Positions 9,492 to 19,073 of a DNA stretch of 21,183 nucleotides are shown here, in pieces. The translations under genes and the position numbers were made by a program. This DNA comes from Terfezia claveryi (Eukaryota; Ascomycota; Pezizomycetes; Pezizales; Pezizaceae). The stretch lies in the NCBI GenBank assembly GCA_015179025.1, contig WHUX01000521.1:1-21183 (forward strand). Reading direction: 5' to 3'. Numbering within the stretch: position 1 is the stretch's first letter; the number at the start of each line of letters is the position of its first letter. The notes beneath the pieces are model-generated. The model searched no databases. It was given only the letters and a program-made list of their open reading frames with translations, and was not told the DNA's origin.

Positions 9492-9850
9492 AGTCTGGTT
9501 GGCATAAGCCGCTCGTAGGTAACTATGATAAAGTGAACATAAGAAGGTAAAAGACTGGTCTAGTTGGGGAATAGCAGTCCTCCTAGTCATAGGAGAATTG
9601 AGGCAAGCAAGTACGGACTACCTAGTCTGGTTGGTATGACTACAAGGATTTTCAACTAGACTAAAGATATTCTTAGTCTCAACCTGAGGATATTCTGAGT
9701 CTGGTTGGTACCATATAGACTAGGTCCAACCGTGCCAACCAAACTAGGTCCAATGACTTGGTTAGCACAAGACTAGGTTGGTACCATTAAAGGAGGGTTG
9801 TGTAAAAGACTAAGAAAATCCTTAGTTTGGTTGAAAATACTTACCAACAC
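9492..9850. repeat. Cluster of AGTCTGGTTGG / CCAACCAGACT motifs
   Basis: Motif copies in both orientations occur near 9492, 9555, 9625, 9650, 9698, 9736, 9775 and 9822, with variable spacing. They continue the motif array of the two large repeats and match the copies at 14763-14863. They are likely transposase-binding subterminal repeats of the decayed element. Confidence 0.6.
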
Positions 9851-10214
9851 ACTAGTGACAGACAGTCAAAGGCACCATACCGGACAGTCAGGTTGCCTAA
9901 CCACCTCTGGAATGGCTTCGGCCTACCAGTTCCTACTCAGGTTAGCAGCAGGCTTTTGACCGGCTGACTAGCACAAACACCTTGCTGTGGGTAGAAATAT
10001 TTCTGTTGTTTTACCCATCATCATCTATGAGCAAGAAAACTAATAACATTTGTAACCTATGGTATTAAACCTCTTTTATCTAAAAATGTCTTTCCTCAGA
10101 CTATTTTACAATAACCCCTTTTTTCTCAATGTCTTTCCTTAGGCCATCAGGAAGAAAAATATAGCATCCTGATGCCTTGCAGAGACCTCCTAATGCCCTT
10201 CCTTATTTCATTGC
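9851..10214. other. Spacer without a recognised gene
   Basis: It holds two small direct repeats: GGACAGTCA-like text near 9858-9890, and AATGTCTTTCCT at about 10086 and 10129. No coding frame stands out on either strand. Confidence 0.4.
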
Positions 10215-10850
10215 CTATATTGCCTGCCAGGGTGCCCTATAGGTACCCTTCTGACCTTGTACCTCCCTAGACACCCTCTATATACCTCTTTGACCTGGTG
10301 CCTTCCAGGGCACCCTGCACATCCTCCTCTTATTGCCTCTTAGGGTATCCTATACATACCTTCCAACCTCTTGCCTCCCACGTCACCCTGCAAGTACCTC
10401 TTCGAACTAGTACCTCTCAAGGCACCCTGTATGTTCTCCTTTTGTTGCCTCCCAAGGTATCTTGTATGTACCTTCTGACCTCTTACCTCCCATGGCACCT
10501 TGCAAGTACCTCTTCGAACTGGTGCCTTCTAGAGCACCCTGTACGTCCTCCTTTGGTTGCCTTCCAGAGCACACTAAATAGTACTTCCGACCTCTTGCCT
10601 CTTATAATACCCTGCAGGTACCTATTTGAACTAGTGCCTCCTAGAGCACCCTGTATGTCCTCCTTTTGTTGCCTCCCAGGGCATCCTGAATGGTACTTCC
10701 GACCTCTTGCCTCTTATAGCACCCTGTATGAAACTTATTGACATCTTGGCTCCCACTGTAGCCTGTAGGTACCTCCCCTCCCAGAGCACCTTGAACGTAC
10801 TCCGACCTCTTACCTTCGAGGGGACCCTGTCCATACCTCTTTGACTTTGT
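10215..10850. repeat. Minisatellite: 37-bp monomers in a 112-bp higher-order unit
   Basis: The anchor TACCTCTTTGACC/TACCTCTTCGAAC recurs at 10283, 10395, 10507 and 10619, exactly 112 bp apart each time. Within one unit, three related monomers of about 37 bp follow one another, each with a core like CACCCTG...GTACCT...TTGCCTCCCAGG. Monomers at the same place in successive units are more alike than neighbours, a higher-order repeat. The period is not a multiple of three, so the open frames across it (147 codons on plus, 75-91 on minus) are probably incidental. Confidence 0.85.
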
Positions 10851-11059
10851 ACGATCACCTTTTATTCTGGCTTTTCCACACACCCCCATATTTCCCAACT
10901 TCTTGCTTGGTTCCAAGCACTACACATCCCCTCATAACCATCTCTATACAATACTGCATGACTTCCACACCAGAAAAGCCTGCAATAGGACCTCTACACT
11001 TCTCACTTCAAGCTTGCCAAATAACTCAAGGTATCAAAGCTTGTCAATCTACTTACAAG
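10851..11059. other. Short spacer after the transposase
   Basis: It lies between the minisatellite and the end of transposase similarity. On the minus strand there is no clear continuation of the transposase. No other feature is seen. Confidence 0.35.
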
Positions 11060-14000
11060 CACCATCTCATTCACTATATAGCTCATTCTATATATGGAAA
11101 TCAATCTAATTGTTACTAGCTACATATTTCCTTCCTTTAACCCAATCACATGTGCCATTTCTTCGATGTCCGTAATGCGCAATATATTTATTCCTTTCCC
11201 ATCCTCCCGCCCTTTTATCCGAACTATTACTTCATCCTTACCTAGCCTGCTTGACCTTCATACTTAAGTATTGATACAAGAGCCACTTCATAGACTCTGT
11301 TAATATTATCCCGCATGCTGAAGAGCCCTTCCAGTTTCCCAACAATTTTTCCATCTAGGTCACCCCTTGAATATTCTGACTGCCTCTTTCTTTGCACCTA
11401 TACCCAATCAGCCCTAGGCTGACCTTGCTTGCAAAATGCTTTTTGTGCAGTCCACTGGACATTGTGTGTCTGCTCACCCTCACCCTGGAATTCTAGTACC
11501 TTGCCTGAGAGCTCTACATAATAGTGCATCGGAAAATGTACAACCCTTTCCAGATTCACCAGTTCTAGTGTATTCAGCCTTAGGTATTGGAAAAACTACT
11601 CCGGAAGTTGCCTAATACCCAGCCTTACCATAAGTGTTTGCATAAGAGTACCTTCTGGACCATCCGAAGCCTGTTTACCTTGTAAGATTAGACTCTATGG
11701 TTTCCTTGCCCATATTGTTGTCTCCTCAAGGTCCTCCACATGTTGTCTCCGAATAACATCAAGAATTGCCCTACTGAACCTATACTCTTTGCTCCATTCC
11801 TCCATGTTCAATTCCCTCTTTACAATGCATATTTAACTATGATGTATCCAGTATTTGCTCAGCTGCATTTATATGGTTAGATCTCAATAAGCATCTTTCA
11901 GAAGCTTATGAAGAGCTTCTGTAACCTCGGTAGAGTACTGGGGAAGAGTCCCAAAATCTTTGATTTGCGTGGTATAGTGGGATAGCAGATGCAACTTTAG
12001 AAAATTGAAATTGGCCTTACATAGGATATCCTGAATAACCTGTTGTCTCTTCTGCCTTTCTTCTATCACTATTTTTATTCTTTTTATAGTGCTAAGCTCG
12101 AAATATTAATCTAGTTTTGCTTGATGTGCCGAAAGCTGATCAGCTGCAAGCTCCCTTGAAGCCTCCTTTGCATTCTCATGATCCTTTTTCGTCGCCCAAA
12201 ACTCAGTAAAGACAGGTAGGTTATCATGAATTTCTGAAGGTATAGATCCATATACCCTATCGTCTCTAGTGTATGACTCTAGTACTGTGCCAAAAGGCAG
12301 CAATCAGTAATATATTGCACACAACAGATAGCTCGCTTGCTATCTGCTTTGGTGCATACTAAGAGATTTACGGTGTCTGTTATTGGATCATGTAGCACTG
12401 CTATAAGCAAGCCAATATCACATAATTAATTCCTCGCAATTCTGTACCACTCCACATTTAATCTGCCGATATCTCTTCTGTAGTAGTCAATACCCTGAAT
12501 ATAGTGGGATCTGTTTCCAGATCCTGTCGAACACCTCTAAGCACTTATGTTTCTTGAGAAACTGCTCTATCTAGCCCATTAAATCCTTCAGTATCCCAAG
12601 AAGAATATTGTGGAGTATATCGCCATGGACCATATCTGGTGGTTAGATACCAAGGACTTGGAGCCTAACCTATAGCACGTTCTCAAAGGTCTTTATTCCA
12701 GCATCATCTAACCTAGCCACATGTTAACTATACCCTAACCATATCCATGATCATTAGCTACATACCTTTCTAGATTTCCTGCCTGATAGAGATTCTCATA
12801 GGCCATATGATTGTGCATGGGTTGTGATTTCTTTCAGAGAATTCCATGTTCCTATGAACTTATGATATACATAGGGCAACGATTGGTTTTAATACCATAG
12901 ATGTTGACATTTTCCATATGGTCAGCAAGCCAGGGAGAGAGAACTAGTATGCACTTCCTAACCTTGCCATCTCTGCAGAAAATGTCCGATCCACCTTTCT
13001 ATGAAAATTGTTAATAGAGACCCTCAAGGCTCTATCCAGGGTAATATACTTACTTTGAATACTTTTATGAGGGGGGCCAAGATATATGAAACAATCTGGT
13101 GTTGTACCCTTAGTGCATCACATTCCTACTCTTTGGTCGAGAAACCTAGAATCTTATTGTTCCATTGGGGCTAACTGGGAAAAGGCCCATCAGGATCCAC
13201 ACTTGTCTTATTAGTTGATTCTGAATTTCTGAGTAAATGTTGCCAATAGTCATAAAACCGGATCCATACTTGTCTTGTTGGTTGATTCTGAATTTCTGAG
13301 TGAATGTTGCCAATAGTCATAAACAACGGCTATAATTTCTTGTTCCTAGAGAAATTTATGAGGCAAGTTTGATTAGACATAAAAGTACTAGTACTAGTGA
13401 TGTCCCAATTGGGAGTGTCTTCTAGCATCTTATCAGCATCTGTACTGGTATTGCTGGATAGGTTCTATACTTGTGTCCTCCACTACTAATTACTAGTATT
13501 CATTTCCGTATATACCCAGTTACCTTCTTCATTGAATTCATGAATCGGCGTGAAAACTAGGTGTTTGTCATAGGCACATTGCTGAAGTAGATATTGCATA
13601 GTATCCTCAAGGTCCCTATAATAGAATGCAGAGCCCTTTTGGAGGTAAAAGTTGACTATTCCTGCTGCCAGCCAAGTTGATTAATCATCTCATGTATTTT
13701 ATTTCTCCATGTATATCTAGAGTAAAAATATACTCCATCATCCTCTGAAAGCCCTGGTGGTAGCAGATTTTGCTTGAAAAAATGATCAATATTTGTTAAT
13801 GAGGTTTTGCTCTCATGGAAGAATCTCGCAAGCTTGTATTCGTACGCATTATGAAAAGGTGCTATTGGATTGAATTGAAGCCGCTACAGATCATTCAAAG
13901 GTATTGTTGTAATAATCTTTCCAACTTCATTCTTTACTGGCAGATATTGTATAACAAGCATAGACTTCTTCAGATTCCTTGAACACTACAATGGATATCT

Positions 14001-14520
14001 AATAACAGATTTCAAAAGTCAGAACCCTGTTGTTCTGGATATAATTCATGGCCTCATACGTCTCTGACTTCCACCTAGAAGTCCAAACTTCCAAATCACA
14101 TAAAGACTTATTCAAGTATGTACTCAACAATGCCCCAGTTTCCTGGAGTCACTTAGTAGGTATAGTCCGAACCTCTGTGGACATCAGGGAAACAGAGTAT
14201 GTTCGTTTCAACTAGGCTGGCCTTCTCACGGATACTGAGGTCTTAGATCCTGAGGTCTTAGATACTAAGGAATTTATATAGGGATGTCACTGCTCTTGCT
14301 GGTCCTCAACTGGATTGTGACTCTGTGCTGTTGAGGCCGACTCTGAATATTGGGCTTGCAATGTCTCTCATACTGTCTAGCTTTTTGAAATTCAAGTCAC
14401 AAAACCTGCAATGCATTCTGGATGTCAGTTGCCTGTCATATGACTGTTGTAGGGCACTTACTGTTCTGTAAGTACATATACCTAATAATTTTGGCCCATG
14501 GGGATTCATCATGTCCATGT
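11060..14520 (-). pseudogene. Plavaka-type transposase, decayed
   Basis: Read on the minus strand, the pieces come in the order expected of a Plavaka transposase (DDE enzyme, nuclear): possible N-terminal Cys pair CRFCDLNFKKLDS (about 14370-14430); FNPIAPFHNAYEYKLARFF and SLTNIDHFFKQNLLPPGLSE (13740-13890); GSAFYYRDLEDTMQYLLQQC and AYDKHLVFTPIHEF (13520-13660); MSNQTCLINFSRNKK then PLFMTIGNIHSEIQNQPT (13260-13380); HGDILHNILLGILKDLMG (12580-12640); DIGLLIAVLHDPITDTVN (about 12360-12420); TEFWATKKDHENAKEASREL (about 12140-12220); LKLHLLSHYTTQIKDFG and LPQYSTEVTEALHKLLKD (11890-11980); and a C-terminal part with DGKIVGKLEGLFSMRDNINR and ITDIEEMAHVIG (11150-11370). Many stops and frameshifts make it inactive. 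The family usually has Asp where this copy has Asn in SNQT. Confidence 0.85.
13193..13326. repeat. 67-bp tandem duplication inside the transposase
   Basis: Bases 13193-13259 and 13260-13326 are near-identical tandem copies (GATCCACACTTGTCTTATTA versus GATCCATACTTGTCTTGTTG, and onward). Sixty-seven is not a multiple of three, so the duplication shifts the frame in the conserved MTIGNIHSEIQNQ block. It is a late, inactivating event, as the two copies have hardly diverged. Confidence 0.85.
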
Positions 14521-14762
14521 TGGATGAGAATTTCCTCTAATGGAGCTGTCATGCATAACCTCAGAAGGTTTGGGCACGAGACTAAAGCTCCCAATAGCAT
14601 TGATTCAATCTCAGATTAGGTTGTCTTGTGCACAGCTATGGACTAGTCTACTCCTGCAAGGGCCCTGAAATGCACTACTGCAATCAGCCCTAGCTGGTTG
14701 CTTAGTTTCTAAACCTACCCTGTCCACTAACTACAATGGGAGTATCTTAGCATGGCTTTTGT
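14521..14762. other. Presumed 5' region of the transposon
   Basis: It lies between the first transposase-like frame and the motif cluster at 14763. It should hold the transposase promoter or N-terminus, but I see no clear TATA box or coding text. Confidence 0.3.
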
Positions 14763-14863
14763 TAGTCTAGTTGGCAGTTTATATAGTCTAGTTGGCACAA
14801 GCCTCTTATAGAGAATGCTTATATATGTAACCAGATACTTAAACCTAGTGTGCCAACCAGACT
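14763..14863. repeat. Right-hand subterminal motif cluster of the transposon
   Basis: TAGTCTAGTTGGCA occurs at 14763 and 14784 in direct orientation, and GTGCCAACCAGACT at 14850 in reverse. The 14783-14815 segment is an inverted match of 9302-9337. This mirrors the larger cluster on the left of the transposase. Confidence 0.65.
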
Positions 14864-14890
14864 ACTTAATCCAGACTAACATATTCCCAC

Positions 14891-14934
14891 ACTCGCAAGC
14901 TAGTCCATAGAAGGTCTAATCGAGGCTTGTGAGT
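14891..14934. repeat. Hairpin 1 with GGTCTAATCGAG loop
   Basis: ACTCGCAAGC (14891-14900) pairs with GCTTGTGAGT (14925-14934); nine of ten bases are Watson-Crick pairs and the tenth can be G-T. The 24-base loop ends in GGTCTAATCGAG immediately before the 3' arm. A second hairpin with unrelated arms but the same loop end lies at 15020-15057. Confidence 0.6.
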
Positions 14935-15376
14935 ACTAGTCTCATGCCCAGACCCAGTGAGTATGAACAAAGATCTTACCCGATAAAGATTTCTATATAA
15001 AGAAATAACTCCTACTTCAAATATTAGTACTACAAGGGTCTAATCGAGACTAATATTAGTATCGATACATTGTTCCCTAATACTATACTACTCATGAACA
15101 TAATATTCTCTTTGTAGTTGTAACCACTACCCAACTAGACTAGGATACATATATCCTAATTGAATGGCCTATAGATCTTGTAAGTCCACAACCGAATAAT
15201 AGCAAACCAAAAATGTGATAGGATAGTTTGTTATACTCCATACTAAGCATTGTTATTTCTGTACCAAAGGTATCATATGACTATAGAAAGCCCCCTAGTC
15301 CTCCCCATCTCCAAAGTACTTACAGTGTCAAGTTAGTACCCTATAATAGAACATTGAAGGCTCTCGTCAAAGGTAA
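14935..15376. other. AT-rich stretch with no gene apart from hairpin 2
   Basis: Apart from the hairpin at 15020-15057 and a lone CCCAACTAGACTAGG motif near 15129, I see no feature. A short open stretch reading VKLVPYNRTLKALVKGK near 15328-15380 may be a scrap upstream of the next decayed gene. Confidence 0.35.
15020..15057. repeat. Hairpin 2 with GGTCTAATCGAG loop
   Basis: AATATTAGT (15020-15028) pairs perfectly with ACTAATATT (15049-15057). The 20-base loop again ends in AAGGGTCTAATCGAG directly before the 3' arm, as in hairpin 1. Confidence 0.6.
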
Positions 15377-17732
15377 GACTATATACTAGATTACTTAGAG
15401 AGGACTTTGGAAGGGCTAATTTATATGATACATAGGAACAACTACATAAGCAGAAATCATACTGGTTTAGGTATAGGACACTCAAAGTACTGTACTGGCA
15501 TATATGAGATATTAACCAGGATTCTTAGGAAATACAATATGCCACTAAAGGAACAGAGGTTCGATAATGTAGGTACTGCTAGTAATAGGGGTGGAGAGAA
15601 TTCTGGTGATGATAACTACGGCACTCGACAATTTATAGATAATCTGGGTTTCAATGACTCAGGTAGTGAGTCCGGATAAATGAAATTCGCAGAGTTATGT
15701 GAATGGGGCACTGGCTACTTAGCAATAGCTCCTAAAGGCCAAATGAATTACACTAGCAGGAGTACCGGAGTACACTAAACTAATTAATGCAGGATGTCGC
15801 CAAGAAGGCTCGAAAATCATGATAAATGATGTGGGAGTTAATTGCAGATGTGCGAGCTGTATACGAAGATGCTAATCTAGAGGTTGTAAGAACCTCTTGG
15901 CAGATTACCGAATATGGGGTGAGCAATAGCCAAGCACTTTACATGCCCAGTAACCAAGAATCTCAGAAGGAAAGAATAGAGTCCAGTGCAGAGTAACACA
16001 AGGCTGCTGTATGAACATGCCGACCTCTAGCTAGCCTGATACTAGCTACCCCTGTTCCCGCACCCCCTCCTCCTGCACCAGCCCCACAAATACAGCGTTT
16101 AGCCCTCCCAGACCCAATCGGACTAGCCTCCCTAGTCAGTGCTATAAGACCTATGCAGGCTAGTACCACACCGGCTTCACCACTTCCTTCTAGGGTCCTA
16201 CTTATAGGAGCCCCACCAGGGTTGCTGGTGGGCCCTTGGCAACATCCAAGTGTAATCAACCACATCTAGCAGGCTGGGCACTATCTATGGGAGGGCCTCC
16301 AAATATAGTGCGGGTACACATTATATTACTGAAAACGCATGGTCCAGACCCCTTATGTGGGGGCTGGATATTCAGTTCTGCAACTATCTCTTCTACGGTG
16401 GTTTTGGGTTTACACACTATGGTGGGCATACTAGCAGCCACTACCCCATTCATTCTGGTAGGATACATTATCCAACATATTGTTGCTATAGACATCACTG
16501 GACGCCTTGTCTATATTACCATGGATTATTTAGTCAGGATTGATAATGGCATATCCAGGCCCAACTCATAGATTTCCAAATTGAACTGGACCCCATGAGC
16601 TAGGTAAATACCAAGTACACCTTTTACTTCTCCCGGTCCTTCGGTTGTACCCATGACAGCCCCACAAGTGCACCGGCCTCCCATATACTACTAAGCATAT
16701 CATGCCAATATCTACTAAGAGGGCGAAAATGCTTGCAGCTGGTAAAGGTACACTATTACTAAAAGAAAAGTATGAAGAGTGCACTGATTAAGGACACACC
16801 AATTGGTAGGGCTATAGGGTAACTAAGCAGACTAAGGGTCTGAAGGGTACCAAGGGAAAACAACCAAGGAGGCACCGATTATCAAGGGGAAAATATTACC
16901 AAGGGCATAACTGCTGCCAAGGGGAAAATGACTGCCAAAGTTAAGCAAGGTTCCAAGGGTACCCCAGCTGCCAAGGTTACCTAGCCGTCAAAGGTCACTC
17001 CACCTCCGAAGGTTGTAATACTAAAATTTAGATGACGACCACGTACAGATACTCCGAGTGATGATGAGGCACCTGATGAGTTGATTGCAAACTGAATTGA
17101 GGCCAATGTGCTAACAGGTATCGTTAGGCTCAGAGAGGCACCAGATGCGGGAGCTCCCCGTAATAGAAGGAGGTCCCGGCAGACCGTGCCATGATTCGGA
17201 ATATCATGCCGAATCTTGGAGTGGTGGGTTCTGGTGTTCCACACTCGGGACAGTCCATACAGGGACCTTTTTGGACTGGGAGAATATGCGCGAGGCCTGG
17301 TAAGTCCAGATTGAACCTAATTGCAATTATACAAATAAAGTAGGCACTCGACCTAGCCGATATGGAACAGGAAGAGGTTGGTGAGCATGCGGGTGAAGAA
17401 GATTAGGGTGGCAGGGTTGCAGATGATAGGATGAGGTGAGGATGTCCAGGAGGTCACGATGATGAGGATCAGGGGGAAGATGATAATGTAATGATGATAA
17501 TCTGATGAATGTTGAGAATCGGGCTGATGAGGGTAGGGATGCATATGTTGAGGATGGAGATAGGGTAGGAACATGTGGATGGGATGGAGATGATATGGGT
17601 AAGATAGAGTCGATCCTTATTTCCATTTTGATAGCGAAGGGTCCGGCAGTGGATGATAAAGATGTTTTTAAGGATATGATTGAATCTCCAGTTGCAGTTA
17701 GATCTTTTGGTTTTTGTCAATTTGGTGGTTAA
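15377..17732 (+). pseudogene. Unrecognised decayed plus-strand gene, Pro-, Lys/Gly- and Asp-rich
   Basis: Pieces in order: an open stretch 15377-15679 with GLGIGHSKYCTGIYEILTRI and ending NLGFNDSGSESG; TKLINAGCRQEGSKIMIND (about 15770-15830); one frame from 15829 to 16269, reading WELIADVRAVYEDANLEVVR then a Pro/Ala stretch TPVPAPPPPAPAPQIQRLAL, broken only by TAA 15994 and TGA 16012; a frame from about 16800 to 17190 with AAKGKMTAKVKQGSKGTPAA and DTPSDDEAPDELIAN and four stops; and an acidic stretch near 17505-17732 with ENRADEGRDAYVEDGD. Frames change between blocks. It may be one or two genes. I know no family; Gag-like or transposon accessory proteins often have such composition. Confidence 0.42.
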
Positions 17733-18025
17733 ACTGCGAGTTTTGGTATCTTGCATGTGAGGGGACTTTGTGGGAGCAGGAGTGTAAGACATGAGACTCT
17801 GTAGGCTAGATTGACTAGATGGTAATGAGATAGGAATTGCTGGTACACACATGGAACTACAATAGGTAACATGGTTGACATAAAAGCTCTCTTTCTCGTC
17901 CTACACGAACTTCAACAACTTCACCAACTCCTCCTATCCTAAATCCAAATCTCTCTCCCAACGTACACCAGGAAGATACTTTGCACTACCAAATCTCTCT
18001 CCTAGTGTATGCTAAGGAGATATTA
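17733..18025. promoter_or_regulatory. Probable 5' region of the next gene, with a 44-bp direct repeat
   Basis: CCAAATCTCTCTCC occurs at 17945 and 17989, and the text after it (CACCAGGAAGATA versus ATGCTAAGGAGATA) is related, giving a 44-bp tandem pair just upstream of ATG 18026. A pyrimidine-rich stretch (about 17885-17960) precedes it, common near fungal transcription starts. Confidence 0.35.
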
Positions 18026-18794
18026 ATGCCTCGAGGAAAGAAAACGAAGGGCAAGGAGAAGGCGCCGAATCTCAAATGCCCACCTTCAACAGGACCTACA
18101 AAGGAACTCAACCAGGACTGCGAAGGACTCCACCATATCTGATAGGAGATAGTACCAGTTTGGGTGTGTCCTCAAAGTTCAACTGTGATTAACTTTCCTT
18201 CAGCAAGCAGTCAATGCTCTTCCAGAGACCCCCACTCAATAGGGTCTATTAGGGAATGCGAGCCACCAGCAGCAGGACCAGCCAACCCACCAATGACCCC
18301 AGGAAACAGCAGAAAGCTCGCTCACAAGGATACGTATGAGCCTGGTGAAACTACTAAGCATTCGAAAACAATTTCTCATGGTGTAAAATAGATTTGCAAA
18401 AAAGGCGCAGTACACACTCACACCTCAACTACTTCAGACACCGAGTGTATTTAGTGATCCCTTCTGAGTAATTCGATGCATTGCTGATTCGTATTAGGGT
18501 GCTAGCAGGGCTCGATCTCGAGACATACTAGATGAAATCCCACTCATAGTTTGTTTTCAAATTGGAGTAGTGTTTCATCACCATCGACATCTCTGGAATC
18601 CCCAATGTCTATAAGATCTCGTATAGTGCTAGATAATGATACCTCTACTAGGATCAGCATGGCGAAAGGAGCCAAACGCCAAAAGTGAAACTGCTCAATC
18701 ATGCAGTTCACTGGGCTTCTGTGAGATATGATAGAAATGGCAGTGAACAGGTTAGAGACTATTATACTATTTGAGGAGCTATTCCCAGACCTTT
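18026..18794 (+). pseudogene. Decayed gene cut off by the copy-2 LTR, possibly DUF6532-like
   Basis: From ATG 18026 one and the same frame can be followed for 769 bases to the LTR edge at 18795 with about ten stops and no net frameshift. It begins MPRGKKTKGKEKAPNLKCPP, has a Ser/Pro-rich middle (SSTVINFPSASSQCSSRDPH; STSLESPMSIRS), and ends SIMQFTGLL, a stop, DMIEMAVNRLETIILFEELF and Pro-Asp. The last part recalls the N-terminal helix of the basidiomycete DUF6532 domain (hydrophobic helix then FPD), but that is from memory and weak. Most stops are TGA or TAG that could come from CGA, CAG or TGG by C-to-T change. The rest of the gene would lie beyond the retrotransposon. Confidence 0.45.
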
Positions 18795-18948
18795 TGTAAT
18801 GGAGAACGTTATCTCATTGCTTATATAATTGATTATATACTTTTGTATTTCCTATATTACTACTATGTTATGTAACTAAGCTCTCGGTTGAAGGACTAGC
18901 CTTCTACCACCTCCTATTGCTTTATAAGCGTCCATAGCATGCGGAATT

Positions 18949-18970
18949 TACCATGGGAAGTTCCATGGCA
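18949..18970. repeat. Palindrome in U3 (copy 2)
   Basis: TACCATGG (18949-18956) and CCATGGCA (18963-18970) are inverted arms with one mismatch. It corresponds to the perfect palindrome at 5879-5900. Confidence 0.45.
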
Positions 18971-19025
18971 CTTGCCATATGAAGACACCCTCATTATGGC
19001 CGCGTGACCTCTATTTAAAGGTGTG

Positions 19026-19073
19026 TGAGTCACTACTATTGCCACATGACCATCGTTTATGGCGTGTGACTCA
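19026..19073. promoter_or_regulatory. Two AP-1/Gcn4-type sites in U3 (copy 2)
   Basis: TGAGTCA at 19026-19032 and TGACTCA at 19067-19073, 41 bp apart, correspond to the pair in copy 1. Repeated flanking text (CTATTGCCACATGAC, CTATGGCCACATGAC) shows that the pair arose by a local duplication. Confidence 0.45.

Larger units (their letters stand above)
8763..14863 (-). mobile_element. Plavaka-like (CACTA superfamily) DNA transposon, decayed
   Basis: The element is defined by a Plavaka-type transposase remnant (11060-14520) with clusters of a shared motif, AGTCTAGTTGGCAC in both orientations, on its two sides (8763-9850 and 14763-14863) and not seen between them. A 32-bp segment at 9302-9337 matches 14783-14815 in inverted orientation with few differences. 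Short repeated motifs near both ends are a hallmark of CACTA elements. Exact ends and target-site duplication were not found, so the limits are those of the outermost motif copies. Confidence 0.6.

Noticed and set aside
8763..9850. CRISPR-like array of a short repeated motif
   Set aside because: Spacing is irregular, orientation alternates, and there are no cas genes. The context is a eukaryotic DNA transposon.
10298..10741. 147-codon plus-strand open frame
   Set aside because: It runs through the 112-bp minisatellite. The repeat period is not a multiple of three, and the text is a translation of the repeat.
15371..15397. Possible intron GTAAGA...TTAG
   Set aside because: At about 25 bases it is shorter than known fungal introns.
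16236..16571. Plus-strand frame with hydrophobic stretches
   Set aside because: It only partly agrees with the neighbouring coding frame, which lies in another phase until 16269. Membrane-like text alone is not enough.
17327..17852. Overlapping minus-strand frames rich in Ser, Pro, His and Ile
   Set aside because: They are the reverse reading of an acidic, Gly/Asp-rich plus-strand stretch.
18785..18794. Target-site duplication shared by the two Gypsy copies
   Set aside because: The five bases beside the LTRs differ (CCTTT and TTCTT on the element strand). The partner sites lie outside the window.
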